From: Staphylotrichum longicolle
Taxonomy: Eukaryota > Ascomycota > Sordariomycetes > Sordariales > Chaetomiaceae
Assembly: GCA_019096155.1 (NCBI GenBank)
Contig: JAHCVI010000001.1
Coordinates: 8,866,001 to 8,930,000, forward strand
Direction: 5' to 3'
DNA: 64,000 nucleotides
Within the stretch, counting starts at the first letter, position 1. Each line of letters opens with the position of its first letter. Below the pieces are notes generated by a model. That model made no database searches. It was not told where the DNA came from and saw only the letters and a program-made list of their open reading frames with translations. The position numbers and the translations under genes are program-made. This document shows positions 1-12,521 of the stretch, piece after piece.

Positions 1-105
1 GGTGAGTCATTGAGTTTTATTACTCAAAAGCTCCAGCAAATCTCAATCATCAACCGACAGACAACTCCTCAGAAAACCAAGTTCTGGCTAACATGTCGTG
101 GACAG

Positions 106-2403
106 CACTGGAAACTTCCGCATATCAAATGCAGTCAACCGACTAGCCGCTATGGACTCCGGTGCTTCTCTCGCAAAGCATCGGGCTGCATCATACGCCG
201 ATGCCCTTAGGGGCCACAAGGTGTTCACTCCCCAGCCCAAGCCCGCCGGGGACCAAAAAGCTGAGCTGGCACCAATCCCGAAGGAAGTGCCCAAGGCAGC
301 CCGGGCAGCAACCAAGAAGACGAACCATAAACAGGGGCTCAAAGCAGCCCAGGGAAAGAGCCAAAAGGTCGACCCTACAATCGCGGACAAGAAGTAGCCG
401 GCACACCCCAGCCTGCGCAGTTAGGGAAGGCATCACAGTCGGGGACTTCGAAGCCACCACAAGTCCGGGGAGCTACAGGGCAGCCTCCAAAGTCAGTGTT
501 TTCGTACGCTGAGGCCGTCAAGGGCAAGTCATTGTCAACGACACATGGGAGCAAGAACGTCGAGACCAGCCACGAGACCCAAATACCTCCGTCTCCTTCG
601 ATACAAGTCGCAACACCCAAGCTTGCGCCAACACACCCCTCACAACTAGTGTCTTTGCAAGGTGTGAATGCTCGAGATACCACAGGACCGGAACATCATG
701 GATTTGGTCGTCAGGACTCGACTCGACCCGAAGACGAGGTAGTTCGTCATCTTGCAGGACGCATGCCGTTGCGCGGGCCTGCTCCTGCATCGCCAGATCA
801 CAGGACAGGACAATACGCACCCCCCGCCTTGCAGCCTTCATGCAGTGGGAGTTCTGTCGCATACATGATGCGCCCGAGGAGTTCGGCAACCTGGCAAAAC
901 CGCAACACGGAGAGCAGATCAGATGGTGGCTCAGAACGCGTATCTAGCCGTGCAGTTCGCCGCTTCTCAGCGGGAGACATTGCCGCTTCTTCTTCCCATA
1001 TTCTCTCTACTTCTCGCCCACAGTTTGTGCCTCTCTCTCCGTCCATTGCATCTGCTACGACTTCGCAACACACTGCGACCTCATCAGACGCTCCCACGAC
1101 TCTTCGACTCTGCGACTTTCATATCGAAACCGCCATCCAGCAGGCAATCATGGCCGAGAACAAGAGACTCAAGATGACCGAGGAGCGGGAGAACCGAACG
1201 CGGGCGCTGATCGCCGCCCACGATCATGGCTCCATCTCGTACGTTGCCCTCCGTCCGGCACCAAACCAGACTTGCTAATTGTTCACCAGACTTTGGGAAT
1301 CGCAGTACGAATGGGACGTCATGGTCACATGCGGCAGTCACGTTTGGAGACTCCATCGCGACATTCTCTGCCGCGAGTCGGAGCTGTTCAGGGCGCGGTT
1401 GCCACCCAAGGACCCCGTAAGTAAACATCCACCCCTTTTCTCGACCGCCAAGCGCTCCCCACGCTCGCGCCCATCAAAAAGACTAACAACTCGCCGTACA
1501 GAACGGAGGCTACGTCACGTTCGACTGCTCCAACCACTGCCCAACCCAGCTCGCCAACGCCCTCTACTTCATGTACCACAAGAGTAAGCCCCCCCTTTTC
1601 CCCCATCTTGCTCTCTCATCCCATCCCCATCTCTAACCCCCCACCTCTTCCAACCCCCAGCCCTCCCAACCGGCACCCTCACCCTCGTCAACCCCCTCGA
1701 CGGCTCCCCCATCCGGCACGCCGTCTTCGCCTTCATCGCTGGCGCCTCAGTCGCCTGCAGCGCCATGACCGCGGCCGCCCTCGCGGCGCTCGACACGGCC
1801 GCCTCCCGCCTGCGCACCTTTTTTCTCTCGCAGCGGGACCCCGCCACCGCCCTCGCCGCGGCCGACCTCGCCCCCTTGTACGACCCGCTCTCGGACGCGC
1901 TCATCATGGCCTACGGCCAGGGCGGCGGCGCGCGCGCGTGCGTGCGGCCGCTGCGGGTCGCCCTGGCGCACCTGCTGGACGTGACGGTGCTGTGGCTGGC
2001 GCTGAACCCGGGGTTCCGCGAGATGATGGGGGCGCGGTGGACGGCGTGGGTGTTCCCCCACGTGGTGCGGGACTGCGCGCAGTTTGGGCGGGAGGGAGTG
2101 TTGGACGAGATGTTTGGGAGGTTGGAGGAGAGGGCGGGGAGGGGGGCGCTGCCGGCGAAGGGTGGGAGGAGAAGGAGATGGGGGGTGGAGATGGAGATGG
2201 AGAACGGGGAGGAGACGAGGGAGGGGTCGAGGGAGAAGGGAGAAGAGGGAGGACTAGGCGAACTTGGCTCCTCTCTGCTGAATTGCCTCGTTCTCTGTCA
2301 TTGGACTGGGTTCTGCTTTGTTTACATTGGGGGTTGGATCTCGATCTGGGAAGGGGGTGTTTGGGAGTTTGGGTGGTGTACAGTACGGGACACCCGGGTT
2401 TGA
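106..2403 (+). CDS. BTB/POZ domain protein, 5' end probably outside the window
   Basis: Likely an adaptor or scaffold with a BTB/POZ fold (a protein-protein interaction domain); the partner is unknown. The BTB core lies in the exons 1290-1416, 1502-1583 and 1661-2403: WESQYEWDVMVTCG, then WRLHRDILCRESELF, then GGYVTFDCSNH and ALYFMYHK. Introns are 1239-1289 (GTACGT, acceptor CACCAG), 1417-1501 (GTAAGT, TACAG) and 1584-1660 (GTAAGC, CCCAG); all keep frame. The window opens with a base followed by GTGAGT, and GCTAAC plus ACAG follow at 86-105, so coding probably starts at 106 from an exon off the left edge; the first in-frame ATG is at 152. Reading moves from frame 2 to frame 1 between 331 and 395 without a good intron, as if one base were missing near AAGAAGTAG. 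The N-terminal half is Ser/Pro-rich and the C-terminus is Glu/Arg-rich. Domain assignment is firm; the ends are not. Confidence 0.6.
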
Positions 2404-5400
2404 GAGGTGTCGGACCTGGTTGCTGGGCTTTGTTTGGGTCATTCAGGGGCTGGATTGTGGCTCTCGGCCATGTGGAGGAAGAACTGTGTTGGGAGTTGTC
2501 TGGATTTCTTGTGTACGGATACCCTTAGCTGACATGGGCATGTGGAGAAGGAGTAATGGCTTCGACAGCCCAGACAAGGGGGCGGTCCACTAATCTTGGG
2601 CTAAACAAATCAGCTTGTCAAGATCTCGATGATTCAATGTTGTCGATAAGCCTCTGTTTGTTTCAAGTCAAGGAAGCAGCAAGTTCGCAGTTACAATCTA
2701 CGATCACTCCCACCTGAACCCCTCCAAGCGTGTCGTATGGTACATCACATCGACCTCAGCCGCAGCCCGGCCTTCCTGCCATCGGCCTATGTCCACGCCC
2801 TGCGGTCTCATTACCAGGTGCTAAGCATAGCCGTTGCTGACCTGGAGGGTCTGGATCGACCAAGGACAGGGCAAGTAAAAAGTATCTCGTATTTCAGCAG
2901 CAACCAACCATCGCGACATCCTCACGCGCTGGTATGTAGGGCCCAGGGATGGGGCCACACAGTTTACTTTAGGCAAAGCACGCGACTCCCGGCAGGCATC
3001 TGTGCATTGGGTTATTAATGGCATTCCAGTCGAAGGCATAGTGCCGTTTCACCGGTTGCCGCCTTCTCCTGCGGGCTACGGTACACGGCATGAGTAGTGT
3101 AGATGGCATGCAAGGCAAAGAGTGGAGAGGAGGAGGGGAGGGCAAGTTACTGAGGCGGCAAAGGCTGGACCTAAGGGCTGGGCGAGGAGGTTGCTCTGAG
3201 CTGATTTCCGAGTCATGACGATGCGGATCGGAGATGGAAGTTGTAGAAGGCAGAATTGCAGGATTATCGGAGATGGTGTCGATGTGTAGATCTCGGTCGT
3301 CTACCTAATATATCTCCTTGCCCTCGGTCGTCGAAAGGCATCATCAGAGAGGTGAATGGGCTGCGTCGAAAGAGGGGGTTACGTTGTCTTCCGTACTTTT
3401 GGGGTACCGGCTGCCTGAGCACTGAGCGGCTGTTCAGGCATGTTCTGTGTCTCTCGTTGCCTTGCCAGCTTGCCCATTGGGTTGGGGTGGTGTAGGGAAT
3501 CGTGAAAGTCATGTTTGGCTGGTTGGGTTCGTGAGTGTGTGGGAAGCAAGATGCGGAGTGTCGGCTGCGGTGACGCAAGTGTATGGATGGTGATGATGCA
3601 CTGTCGGGGCATCTGGTAACCGTTCCGAGCGACAGAGCCAATCCGCATCATCCGGGCTGAACGATGTACCTCCCCACGTACCACGACGAGGTAGCCTAGG
3701 TAGCGCACGATGGTACCGAAGGGGAAGCACGCATGTCGAAAAGTCCGCTTGTCTCGTTTGGATCGTCCCCCTCCATTTGCCTGGCTCGCCACGCGTCGTC
3801 TTTTCATTAGAAGCCATGGGATCCGATTCGGTATCAGGGAGTGAGCTCGCAGAGAGGATGCAGAGAGGATAAGGAACTAATGCAGCTTCTGATACCATCT
3901 CCCCCTTCGCCCCGCTCGCCAATCTCTTGGGGTGTCCAGTTCCGTGCATCGTGGAAGGTTACCAGATCTGTCATTCATCCGGGCTCTTAGACATGATTGG
4001 CTACTATCTGCTTGTTGTCGCTGCTTTTGCTTTATCTCGGGGACATTGAATTGGCTGGCTGAGGCTGGATGCACAGTCGCAGGCGGGCCCCAGTCGTCGA
4101 CTCCCTGCGAACGTTAGCTTGCAGGGGACTACTGCATGTCCCCCAGGTCATCCCCGAGCCGGAGGAAAGCTGCAGGCATGCTCCATGTCGCTGAGACCGA
4201 GCAACAAGCTCATCCGCCAGCTAGGCGCTTCTGGGCCAAGAGCAGGAGCGTTGGAATATATCTTGAGGTGGAAACGGGGAGACCATGACACGATACGAAG
4301 CACTTAGGGGTCTTGGGGCTAGTAACGCGGAGAAGAGAGCCTCCATTACGATGCCCGCGACGGCATGCAACGCTGCTTGATTGCCTTTCCCCAAACAGTT
4401 GCTCGCATGCTTGTTCATCAAAGGTTGCCTGGCCTGCAACCGACAGAGACGGAGGCAAATGCAGGAGCTCGTTGCAACCGTCAACGACGAGTACACAGTA
4501 AACAACATGACAGAGCGAGGGTCCTGCAGTCCCAGTCTGCATGGCCGGGATACCCTTCATATGGGATCTCGTTGCAGGCGTCCGTGGGAGGGGCAGATCT
4601 CAATCAGCCATCACTGAGCTCCGTGGCAAAAAGTGACATGCATAATGTACCCTGAGGCGAAGACGGTCGTTCGTCTAGCGGGCAACTCCAGGTCCACGCA
4701 AGTCCACCTGAACTGAATCGGCTCAGCACGAATCGAACATGAATGCGCCCTGACTCCTCTCTTCAAGAGGCATTAGAAACCGGGGGATGAGTCAAAAAGG
4801 ATATTCTCCAACGGTTGTTTCCTTCACAGTGCGCAGGCCACACGGAAATCCAGTTCATGCCCAACACTGCTCACTGCTTCCTGGGAAGAGGTTGCTCCTT
4901 CCACGACTTGAAGGCAGCGGTTCGAGTTACCCCGCATGTCGTTCAATTGGGTGTGCATCCCAAGTGGAGCCCTGACGTCGGCCAGAACTTGGCTTCGCCC
5001 TAAACTGAGAGGAGCCGGGGGTCATTGCCCCTGGTGGATGGGGCACGAACCCCAGACCCAGCCAGGCTACTGCGCCCGTCATTGGCTTGCCAGCTGAGAC
5101 TTGCCCCACTTGGATGCCTGGGAGCCAATTGCGCGGCCGGGAGCTTGTTAAGCACGCTGATAGTGGCATTCGCGTGCTCGTTCGGGGCAAGCGCAGTTGA
5201 TCAACACCTCCCCTTGAGCGATGGGCAATTCTGGGGAGGCAACTGCAAGGAGTCACCCTTTGCTGGCACGTTTTTAATCATCACCTCGTGTCTTTGCTCT
5301 TTCCTCTTGCTCGTTATCTCTTTGGCAACTCCTTCACCCCCTGACAGTTTTGCCGCGTGACAAGTCTTCTTCGCATCGATCGAGTCAGCGCAAGCGTCAC

Positions 5401-5994
5401 AGAGATACCCCGCTCCCACTCCGGACTGGGCCCCGACCAGCGGCGGATCAGACTGTGGGGAGACAAAGGAAACCACGGAGCACCGCAACGTGCCCTGCCA
5501 CGCCTGCCCCCCAGGCCGAGCCCGTGCTTCGAGAGAGCATCGAGCATTTGAACATTGACGGGAACCGCAAAAAGGCCCGGACAATCCCAAGCCCAATCGA
5601 ACGAGGCGCTGCCGATCGTGCTTGCTGGGCGCAAGTGCCGTTCGACAAAGAAAAAGGGCAAAACCCAAGCCATATCCTGCCACGTCCAGCCATTTGTACA
5701 GAGTACCCCGGCGTTCCACTACCCCATCATCGTTCGACCCCCCACCCCACTGCCCATTTAAGCGTTTCACCTCCACTTCCCCCGAACGCGCCGACACACC
5801 CATCTCGAACCACTTCCATTTGCAAACATACGACTCTGCGGCTCCGCCCACACATTGTGCCCTACGACGATATCCCGAAGCCACTCCCGCTCTGCAACAG
5901 GCCACCCTTGGGGCCGGCACTGCGTTGAGAGCTCCGACCATTCCGATATAAGTCCTGCTCACTTTCCCCCGACCGTACAATCCTCTTCTTCACA
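2404..5994. other. Intergenic region without a recognisable gene
   Basis: About 3.6 kb between the BTB gene and the next conserved gene. Open frames occur on both strands but none shows a domain, plausible splice sites, or a composition like the neighbours. A Pro/Arg-rich frame at 5350-5928 is most likely 5' untranslated or promoter sequence of the gene at 5995. I see no RNA gene here. Confidence 0.5.
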
Positions 5995-6836
5995 ATGTCT
6001 TCAGACAACGGAAACAACGGCGCAAACGACATGGCGCGGCAACGACGCGGATCCATCACCTCGAGCGCCTTCGCCGGCCTCTTCCGCAACAACTCAATCT
6101 CGCAGCCCTCGGCCGCACCTTTCCCCACCCCGCTGGCTTCGACTGCCGTGAACGACCCGCGCCGGCGGCTCTCCGTCACGACGCTCGGCCTCTCGGGCAC
6201 TTCCCCAACCACCCCTTCGGCTCTCTTGCGCCGCGGGAGCCTCTCCACCAACTCGGACTCGATCGACGAGAACGCTGTTGATGACGAGGAGGGCGGTCGC
6301 GCCCCTCCCGTCACGCCCTTCACTCGCCGGATGAGCTTCGGCGCGACCCAAGCCATGCGCGGCGCGCGCGGAGCAGTCCTGGCACCAACGGTATGCAGCC
6401 CCCGCTGAACCGGCGCAGCAGCACCGCCCGCGGTAGTCCGCCGACGCCCCCGCTCTCCTCGGCGGGCGTGGGCAACTACACGTGGGGCAAGATTAGCTCC
6501 CAGGCAAGCGCTGCAAACCAGTCCAAAACAGGTTCTGACTTGTGCTCCCCTGCTGCTCGATCAGACCAAGGCTTCAACTGGTCCGATCAGCTTAGGTCTC
6601 GCGCCGAGAGCACCGTCGCCTCGGGCTCTCGGCCCTCGTTCTCTTTTTGCCTCGGGTCTGAGCGCCTCTCCTCCCCGCGCCATGCCAATCCGGCTCCTAT
6701 CAGTCCTCGTCATGACCGGGCCAAGTCCGTCTCCGACATGCCTGCTCCTCCGGCCCAGGCCCCTAAGCCGCGGGCTCCCCAGAAGCCCGATCACTTTCAA
6801 GAGAGGATCCTGAAGGGCGACTTTTACATGGACTAA
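5995..6836 (+). CDS. Conserved low-complexity ascomycete protein, apparent frameshift
   Basis: Function unknown. The start ATG at 5995 sits in a good context (CACAATGTC). The protein is rich in Ser/Arg/Pro with phospho-site-like blocks: RRGSITSSAFAGLF, RRLSVTTLGLSGTSP, RRGSLSTNSDSIDENAV, TPFTRRMSFGA, then NRRSSTARGSPPTPP, FNWSDQLRSRAESTVASG, RAKSVSDMPAPPAQAPKP and the C-terminus DHFQERILKGDFYMD. I recall this pattern from conserved uncharacterised proteins of filamentous ascomycetes, but cannot name the family. The RRxS/RRxSL motifs would suit a basophilic kinase such as PKA (inference). The first part is in frame 1 and stops at 6408, while the continuation (SPGTNGMQPPLNRRSS) is in frame 3. 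The switch lies in the GC-dinucleotide run at about 6356-6371 and fits one missing base or one extra GC unit; no intron fits. Adding one base gives a multiple of three overall. Confidence 0.65.
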
Positions 6837-9399
6837 GTCTCATTGTCCATTGTCGGGTCACGGCTGCAGTTTCATGCATGCGTGCACGCGTTGCCACCTT
6901 CATTTCGACTTTTGATCGGGTATCTGGGTTTCGAGACAAGGTTGCCATTTCTACATTACACGGGTCCTACGGACTTTTGCGGCGTTTTCATGTGAGGCTT
7001 GGGGGTCAGGTTATCTTTAGGAGTTGGGGCACGTGTTCTTCCGTCTGGGTTGGGGCTCTGAGAAATGAGCTGGTATCCCCCAAAGGACCGGCGGACAAGA
7101 GACAGCAAGCAACGGAGTTCCGGGGATGCCAGGGGGCAATATCATGTCATGCGGGAGACAGAGACAACATTCATATGCAGCGAGACAGTTTCTCCGGGGA
7201 AGGGTTGATGGACTGGACCAGGCAACAACAGCACACGGGTAGCATGGGATTGTGTTATTCAACAGAGTGTACGATTAGGGGCTCTGGTTTCGCTTTGCCC
7301 TTGGTTGTTTCTGTTACTACACCAGATTGCGGAATCAGGGGGAAACAAGAAGGCCGGATGGGATGCACTGCCGCACGCGCCTTCGAGAGAAGGACATCGG
7401 TTTTCATCATCGTCATCGTCGTCGTCGTCACTATCGTCTCACACATCAGCGCGGGTCTCCGGATCGCCTGGAAATGGCAGATCCCTGTTTTCTCTTTCCA
7501 TTCGTTCGCTGTCTTACCTCTTTGAACTTTGGTTGAGCGTGCTTGTGACCAGGGTTGGATCGTTGGCTCAATTGGCGGGATCCATTCCGACTGTCGGGGT
7601 TCTCTTTGTTTTGAAATGCGTGTCGGCCGGGTCGGGTAGTTTTAGACTCCTTGGTCGTGGGAGGGACAAAGAGGGCGGAAAGTCAGCCGGTCTTTTTCGG
7701 AAACGTGTGGAATACATGGAACAAAGGAGATGTCCCGGCTGAGGGTGGGGTGTTGGGGGGTGGTCTGTGGGAGCCGTCCCAGACTGCTGGGAACTTTTGG
7801 GGAGCGCGTAACGATGTGTCGTTTTGTGTCTTGCTGCTGTTTTTGGGCATCACGGTGGTGCTGGCGTTCTCATATCTGTCTGTCTGTCTGAATACTCAGA
7901 TTGTGAGAGGCGAGCCTTCATATAGCGTTGGGCTTTGAGGTTGGGGTGACGTTACGTACATAAGTAGTTACAGTATGCTAGAGGTGTGTGTAGACTTCTT
8001 CGGATGATGCATTGGTGTGCGCCTTGTTGACAGGAAAGGTTGGGACTTGTGAAGACGGAGCGTCTCAGTTTAGGGCGCCCCTGTGAACGAGGATTTACCT
8101 CCGGCAACGAAGATCAACGTCTTGTTCTTACACTCAAATCGGTCAAATCTCAGTCGATCTCATTCTAAACCCCCCTCCATGCCTACCTGCCCACCACCGT
8201 TAAGCAACTCATCAACCAGCCGCTTCTTTCAACCTCGGAGACCACTCAACGACATGAAGTCCAAACCACTCCCCCTCCCGCCCGACCTCATCCAATCCCT
8301 CGACAACCCCCCAACAGGCTGCCTGCCTGACGCTCTACGTTCAAGCCGCCCCAAAAAGCAAGAGCAAAACCATCCCACCAAGCCCCCACCGCTCATCGTC
8401 TCTACCCGCGCGCCACGCCGTCACACGGGGCACCCAGTACCGCGTCCCCATCCTGCCAACCAAACCAATGAATGAATGAATGAACCAAACAGCCAACCAA
8501 GGCAACCCGGCGGTCTGGTAAACTCCCCCCCCACCCGCTTATCTCCCTCGGTCTATCTCGTCTATCTACCCGCGTCCAAACCAACCGACCTTGTCTTGTC
8601 TTGTCTTCTCCTTGTCCAGTTCCGTATCCGCCAGGCTACAAGTAGGTCCGCGAGAGGGCGGATCGTCTACGTCAAGGTCTCTTCCTGGCTGCTTATTTTT
8701 GTTTTCTTTTTTCGCTTGGTTGATTGCTTGCCTACCGGCCCAACACCGGTCGTGGATCACGAGGTCGACCCGTCGGTGCACATCAGACCATGGTTGGGTC
8801 GGGAGAGGATTCAGGGTAACGTTGATGTCGAGGGGTATACGTTTGGTTTGGCATTTTGTTCGAAGCCTAGGAATTTTTGGGGAATGTCTTGGAGACGACG
8901 ATTCTTTTCATTACCACCGGGGTTCCGGTGCGTTCGTTAGTTACCACAATGGATCTGCTTGTTTATAACCTGTTTCCTTGACAGTCCACTCAATAGCGTT
9001 ATACAGACACATTCTCCCCGGCAGAGTTATACAAGTACAGATAATGAATCGACACAAGAGAAGAGTGTGCGCTCAGCGATGACTCCTTTTTGTAACCACC
9101 AATAAGGTTCCCATGCCCCCCTGAGTGTGACTGGACGTCACCCAGATGTGTTTTTTCCCCCCTAACCCCTGAACTCCAAACAAAATAATGCCCCTGCCCG
9201 GCGTTGCCCGCAATGCCCGTCCGTGTACCCCAATACTCCGCCAACCCAATACCTATAATACATTAACCATGACCGCTCCAACCTCGCCCCGTCCCATCTT
9301 ATCCCCTATCATACAACTCTGAGCCCTCCCTTCCTCTTCTGCCCTCCAAAACCTTCGTCCCTCTCCCCATCCTCCCTTCCCGCATCCCACACCATCTCC
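6837..9399. other. Long intergenic region with microsatellites
   Basis: About 2.6 kb between two convergent genes, presumably their 3' untranslated regions plus spacer. A TCATCG/TCGTCG-type microsatellite lies near 7402-7437, an (AATG)n run near 8466-8481 and a (TTGTC)n run near 8591-8607. Open frames here lack conserved motifs and look incidental. Confidence 0.5.
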
Positions 9400-12300
9400 C
9401 TAAAATCCATAACCCCCTCCTCCACCGAGCGAATCCATCCCTACCCCCAGCCCCGTAAACCAACCCGGGTCATGCTGCATCATGTACCGAAACGCGCCGT
9501 CCTCGCCACCCAGCCCGCCGTCCACAAACCCGCCCAGCGTGAGGTCCATGGCCTGCGCGAACCCGTCGCCAAACATGTTGTAGTCGTAATCGATATCACC
9601 ACCACCACCGCCGCCGGGGCCGCTGGCGGGCATGAGCGGGGTGGTGGTGTTGCTCAGCCAGGGGACTGCCATGGTCCCCGCGCCTCCCTCCATCGGTGTC
9701 TGTTGTTGTTGCGGGAGGTAGGGGGCGAGGCGCTGCTGTCCGGGTGGGTTGCTGTTGTTGAGAGGCCGGGGAGGCAGTGGTGGGGTCGTAGAGGAGGGGC
9801 GGTCTGTTGAGCCAGGGGCCGGGGGTCGAGCTGGTGGGCGGGAGGAGGTCTGGGTTGGTGGACGACCGCGGGCGCCGGTGACTGAGGCCGAGTTGTTGGT
9901 TGCGATTTCGGACAGGAGTTGGAGGGGTGTGCTGGCGGTGGTCGGGTAGTCTGGTTGCTGAGGTGGTTGGGGGATGGGAGTGGCGCTGCTGCCCCTTTCT
10001 CCGGCGCCGCTCGGGCGTGGGTAGGGGGTGGGCGTGGTGTCGGTCGAGACGCCTGGGTTGGTGGTGGCACCGTTTTGGGTCTGTTTCTGTTTCTGGAACC
10101 ACGACCGGATCATGACAAGCACGACGAGGAACTTAGCGGCTGGTCGGCTCCTGTCATCGGCGGCCGTGGCGCGGAACTTTTCGAGCAGGTTGCCGAGGTG
10201 CTCTTCGACCTTCATCTGGTCCTTGTTAATCACCTTTCCCAGCTCGCTCTTGGGTGACGATGCCGCAAAATAGAGCTTGATCAAGACGACGACGGCGTAG
10301 GCGACGCGCACGAAATTGAAGACCGGCAAACAGCGGATAGTATGGACGTCGAGCGACAAGAACACTTCAAAGATGCCGTCAATGGCCGTCAGGCAGGCAG
10401 ACAAGGCGTTGATGTGCGCGGGCGGCAGCGGGCTGTCTGAACCCAGCAGAGCCTCGCTAGGATGCCTGCATTCGTCTGAGGCGTCGTTGTGGGTGGCCAC
10501 CTCGTGCATGTACAGGTTGATAACGTGAAAGCTCATCTTGAGCGATGCTGCGAATCCGGTCAGCCCACTGGTTTCGTCATCCACAAGCATTGCGACACTT
10601 ACGCTGCTGAAAGTCCTTGGGGATCGCGTAAAGATATCTCTCGAGCTCGCGCTCAAATCCCTTCAGCGCATGCTGCGTCCTAGGTTCTGCGAGATTGGGG
10701 GTCGAGGCGGGGTCGTCCATCGAGAACTGGATGCCGACCTCCTCGGCCAGCTTGTGCGTCCACACCAGGTGGCAGAGGTACTTGTCTGTCGGCACCGCGT
10801 CCGGCGACGACTCGAGCACATCCATGCACTCGGCAACAAAGGGCGTCCAACGGATCAGGTTGGGGCGGTGCAGCGCCATGGAAGTGTTGGTCGCCATGAA
10901 GTAGCACGTCAGCCAGGCCCGCCGGGCCTCGAGCGTGGTCGGATCCGGCGGGGCCTGCTTCCGGAGCGGATGGTCGCGCCAGGCATGCGAGATGTGTTTC
11001 CTGAACCCGCCCCTCGCGGCCTTCTTCCGCCCCAAGCCGATCTCGATGGCCATGACGGCGGCGATGTGCACCATCTGGTAGAACTTGAGCTCCTCAAAAC
11101 GCTCGGGAGGCCAATACCAGATGACAGAGACCTGCAACGCCTGCACCAACTCGAGACTCTTTTGCCCTGGACGATAATCCTGTCGGCAAACATCAACATC
11201 ATCTCCTTTGTCAGGACCCGCTGCAGATTCGGCATCTCGGACGACGCGGCGGCCATGACGGAGAGGAACAGAATCGGCTTGGACGCCCTGAGCTCGGCGA
11301 CCGTCAAGCCGGGGGGGAGGATCACGCCAGGCAGATGGGGACACATCTGGTTCACATAGCGCATCAGCAGCTCGTGCGCCAGCGCCATGGTGAGGATCCC
11401 CCTGTCGACCACATCCGCCTGCACCTGCTCCTTGCCCGCCTCCCCCGCAGGCTGCGGCGTGACGGAGCTCGACCCCGACGCGGCGTCCCTCGACCCGAGA
11501 CCAGACCCGGCGTCCTCCCCGGAATCTCGCCTCTCTTCAAACTTCCTCTTCTGCCCCGCCGCAGCCATGCCCGCCGGCAACGGCAACTGCAACCCCACCG
11601 ACGACGACACCGGCTGCGGCGGCGGGAGCAGCGGCGCAGGCGCAGAAACAGGCGCCGGAGCAACAACCTGCGGCGGCGGAGGGGGATACCGCACCGCGGC
11701 CTCCTCCTGGCGTTGCTGCTGCTGGTGTTGTTGCTGCTGCGGTGGCTCCCTCGCCCAGCCGCCCGCCTCCCCACCACCACCATGCCCCGTGCCCGCCCCC
11801 GCAGCTGCAGCCGTCGCCCCGGTCCCACCACCCGCCTGGTCGCCTGCAGACTCGCCGTCAACGCATCGATCTTCTTCTCCAGCTCCGCGACCCTGCTGTC
11901 AGTCTTCTTCTGGCGCTTCCGCGTCGGCTGGGTCACGACGCAGGGCCGCTTGGCCTTGACGCAGCGCTTGCAGGGACCCTCCGGGTCGGCCGGGTCCGGG
12001 TCGCAGCGGACCTTGAGCCCGCGGCACGACTCGCAGGCGCGTGGCTTCTTGGGGTCGCCGGGCTGGCCGCCGGCGTGGTCGTGGAGGTCATCGTGGTGGC
12101 TGTGGCTGGTGTCGGGGGAGGGGTTGTAGGGGGTTGTCGCGGATGGGTTGTTGTTGCTGTTGGTGTTGGTGTGGAGCGGGTGGTGGTGGTCGAGGGTGAC
12201 GACAGTGGACGGGGTCGCGGCGGTGGTGGTTGAGTTGGGGGTTTGCGGGGAAAAGGCGCCTGTTGCGTCGTGGGGTTGGGGGATGGCGTGCGAGGTCGGG

Positions 12301-12521
12301 CCGGGCCGGGCGTGTTGTTGTTGTTGCTGTTGTTGCTGCTGCTGTTGGTGTTGGGCTTGATTTTGCCAGGGCGACATTAACGGCCGCTGCTGCTGCTGCT
12401 GCTGCTGGGATTTCGACTGCGTGACGACATCGTGGGCGGCGGGCGGCAGCGACGGTGCTGATGCTGCCGTGGTCCCGATGGCGGTGCTGCGGAGCGCCGG
12501 ATCCAGAGCCGCGCTGTCCAT
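9400..12521 (-). CDS. Zn(II)2Cys6 transcription factor (WarA/Leu3-like group), two apparent frameshifts
   Basis: Nuclear DNA-binding regulator; target genes unknown. A binuclear zinc cluster lies at residues 163-194 (C-X2-C-X6-C-X10-C-X2-C-X6-C, beginning ACESCRGLKVRC), followed by a basic linker (TRKRQKKTDS) and a short coiled coil (RVAELEKKIDALTASLQA). Two polyglutamine tracts precede the finger. The C-terminal half has the fungal regulatory-domain look: SLELVQALQVSVIWYWPPE, RRAWLTCYFMATNTSMALHR and VAYAVVVLIKLYFAASSPKS. One intron, 10548-10602 (GTAAGT, CTGACC, GCAG), joins in frame. Two breaks have no splice sites: near 11845 (after ASLQA) and near 11165 (VQG then QKSLEL, at an A run). Both are of the one-base-missing type, and adding two bases makes the coding length divisible by three. 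Comparison with weak-acid-response or Leu3-type regulators is from memory, so no symbol is given. Confidence 0.75.

Noticed and set aside
4705..4800. A T-loop-like GTTCGATTC on the minus strand, suggesting a tRNA
   Set aside because: The flanking T stem pairs only partly, and no acceptor, D or anticodon arms can be drawn in the right positions.
5030..5060. A GGGG-TTCGTG-CCCC hairpin resembling a T arm
   Set aside because: The loop has six bases and lacks the invariant A; no cloverleaf forms around it.
5350..5928. Open frame of about 190 codons before the gene at 5995
   Set aside because: Pro/Arg/Ser composition typical of GC-rich non-coding sequence, no motif and no splice signals; better explained as leader or promoter.
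6878..7525. Open frame of about 215 codons after the gene at 5995
   Set aside because: No conserved motif, includes a trinucleotide microsatellite, and lies where 3' untranslated sequence is expected.
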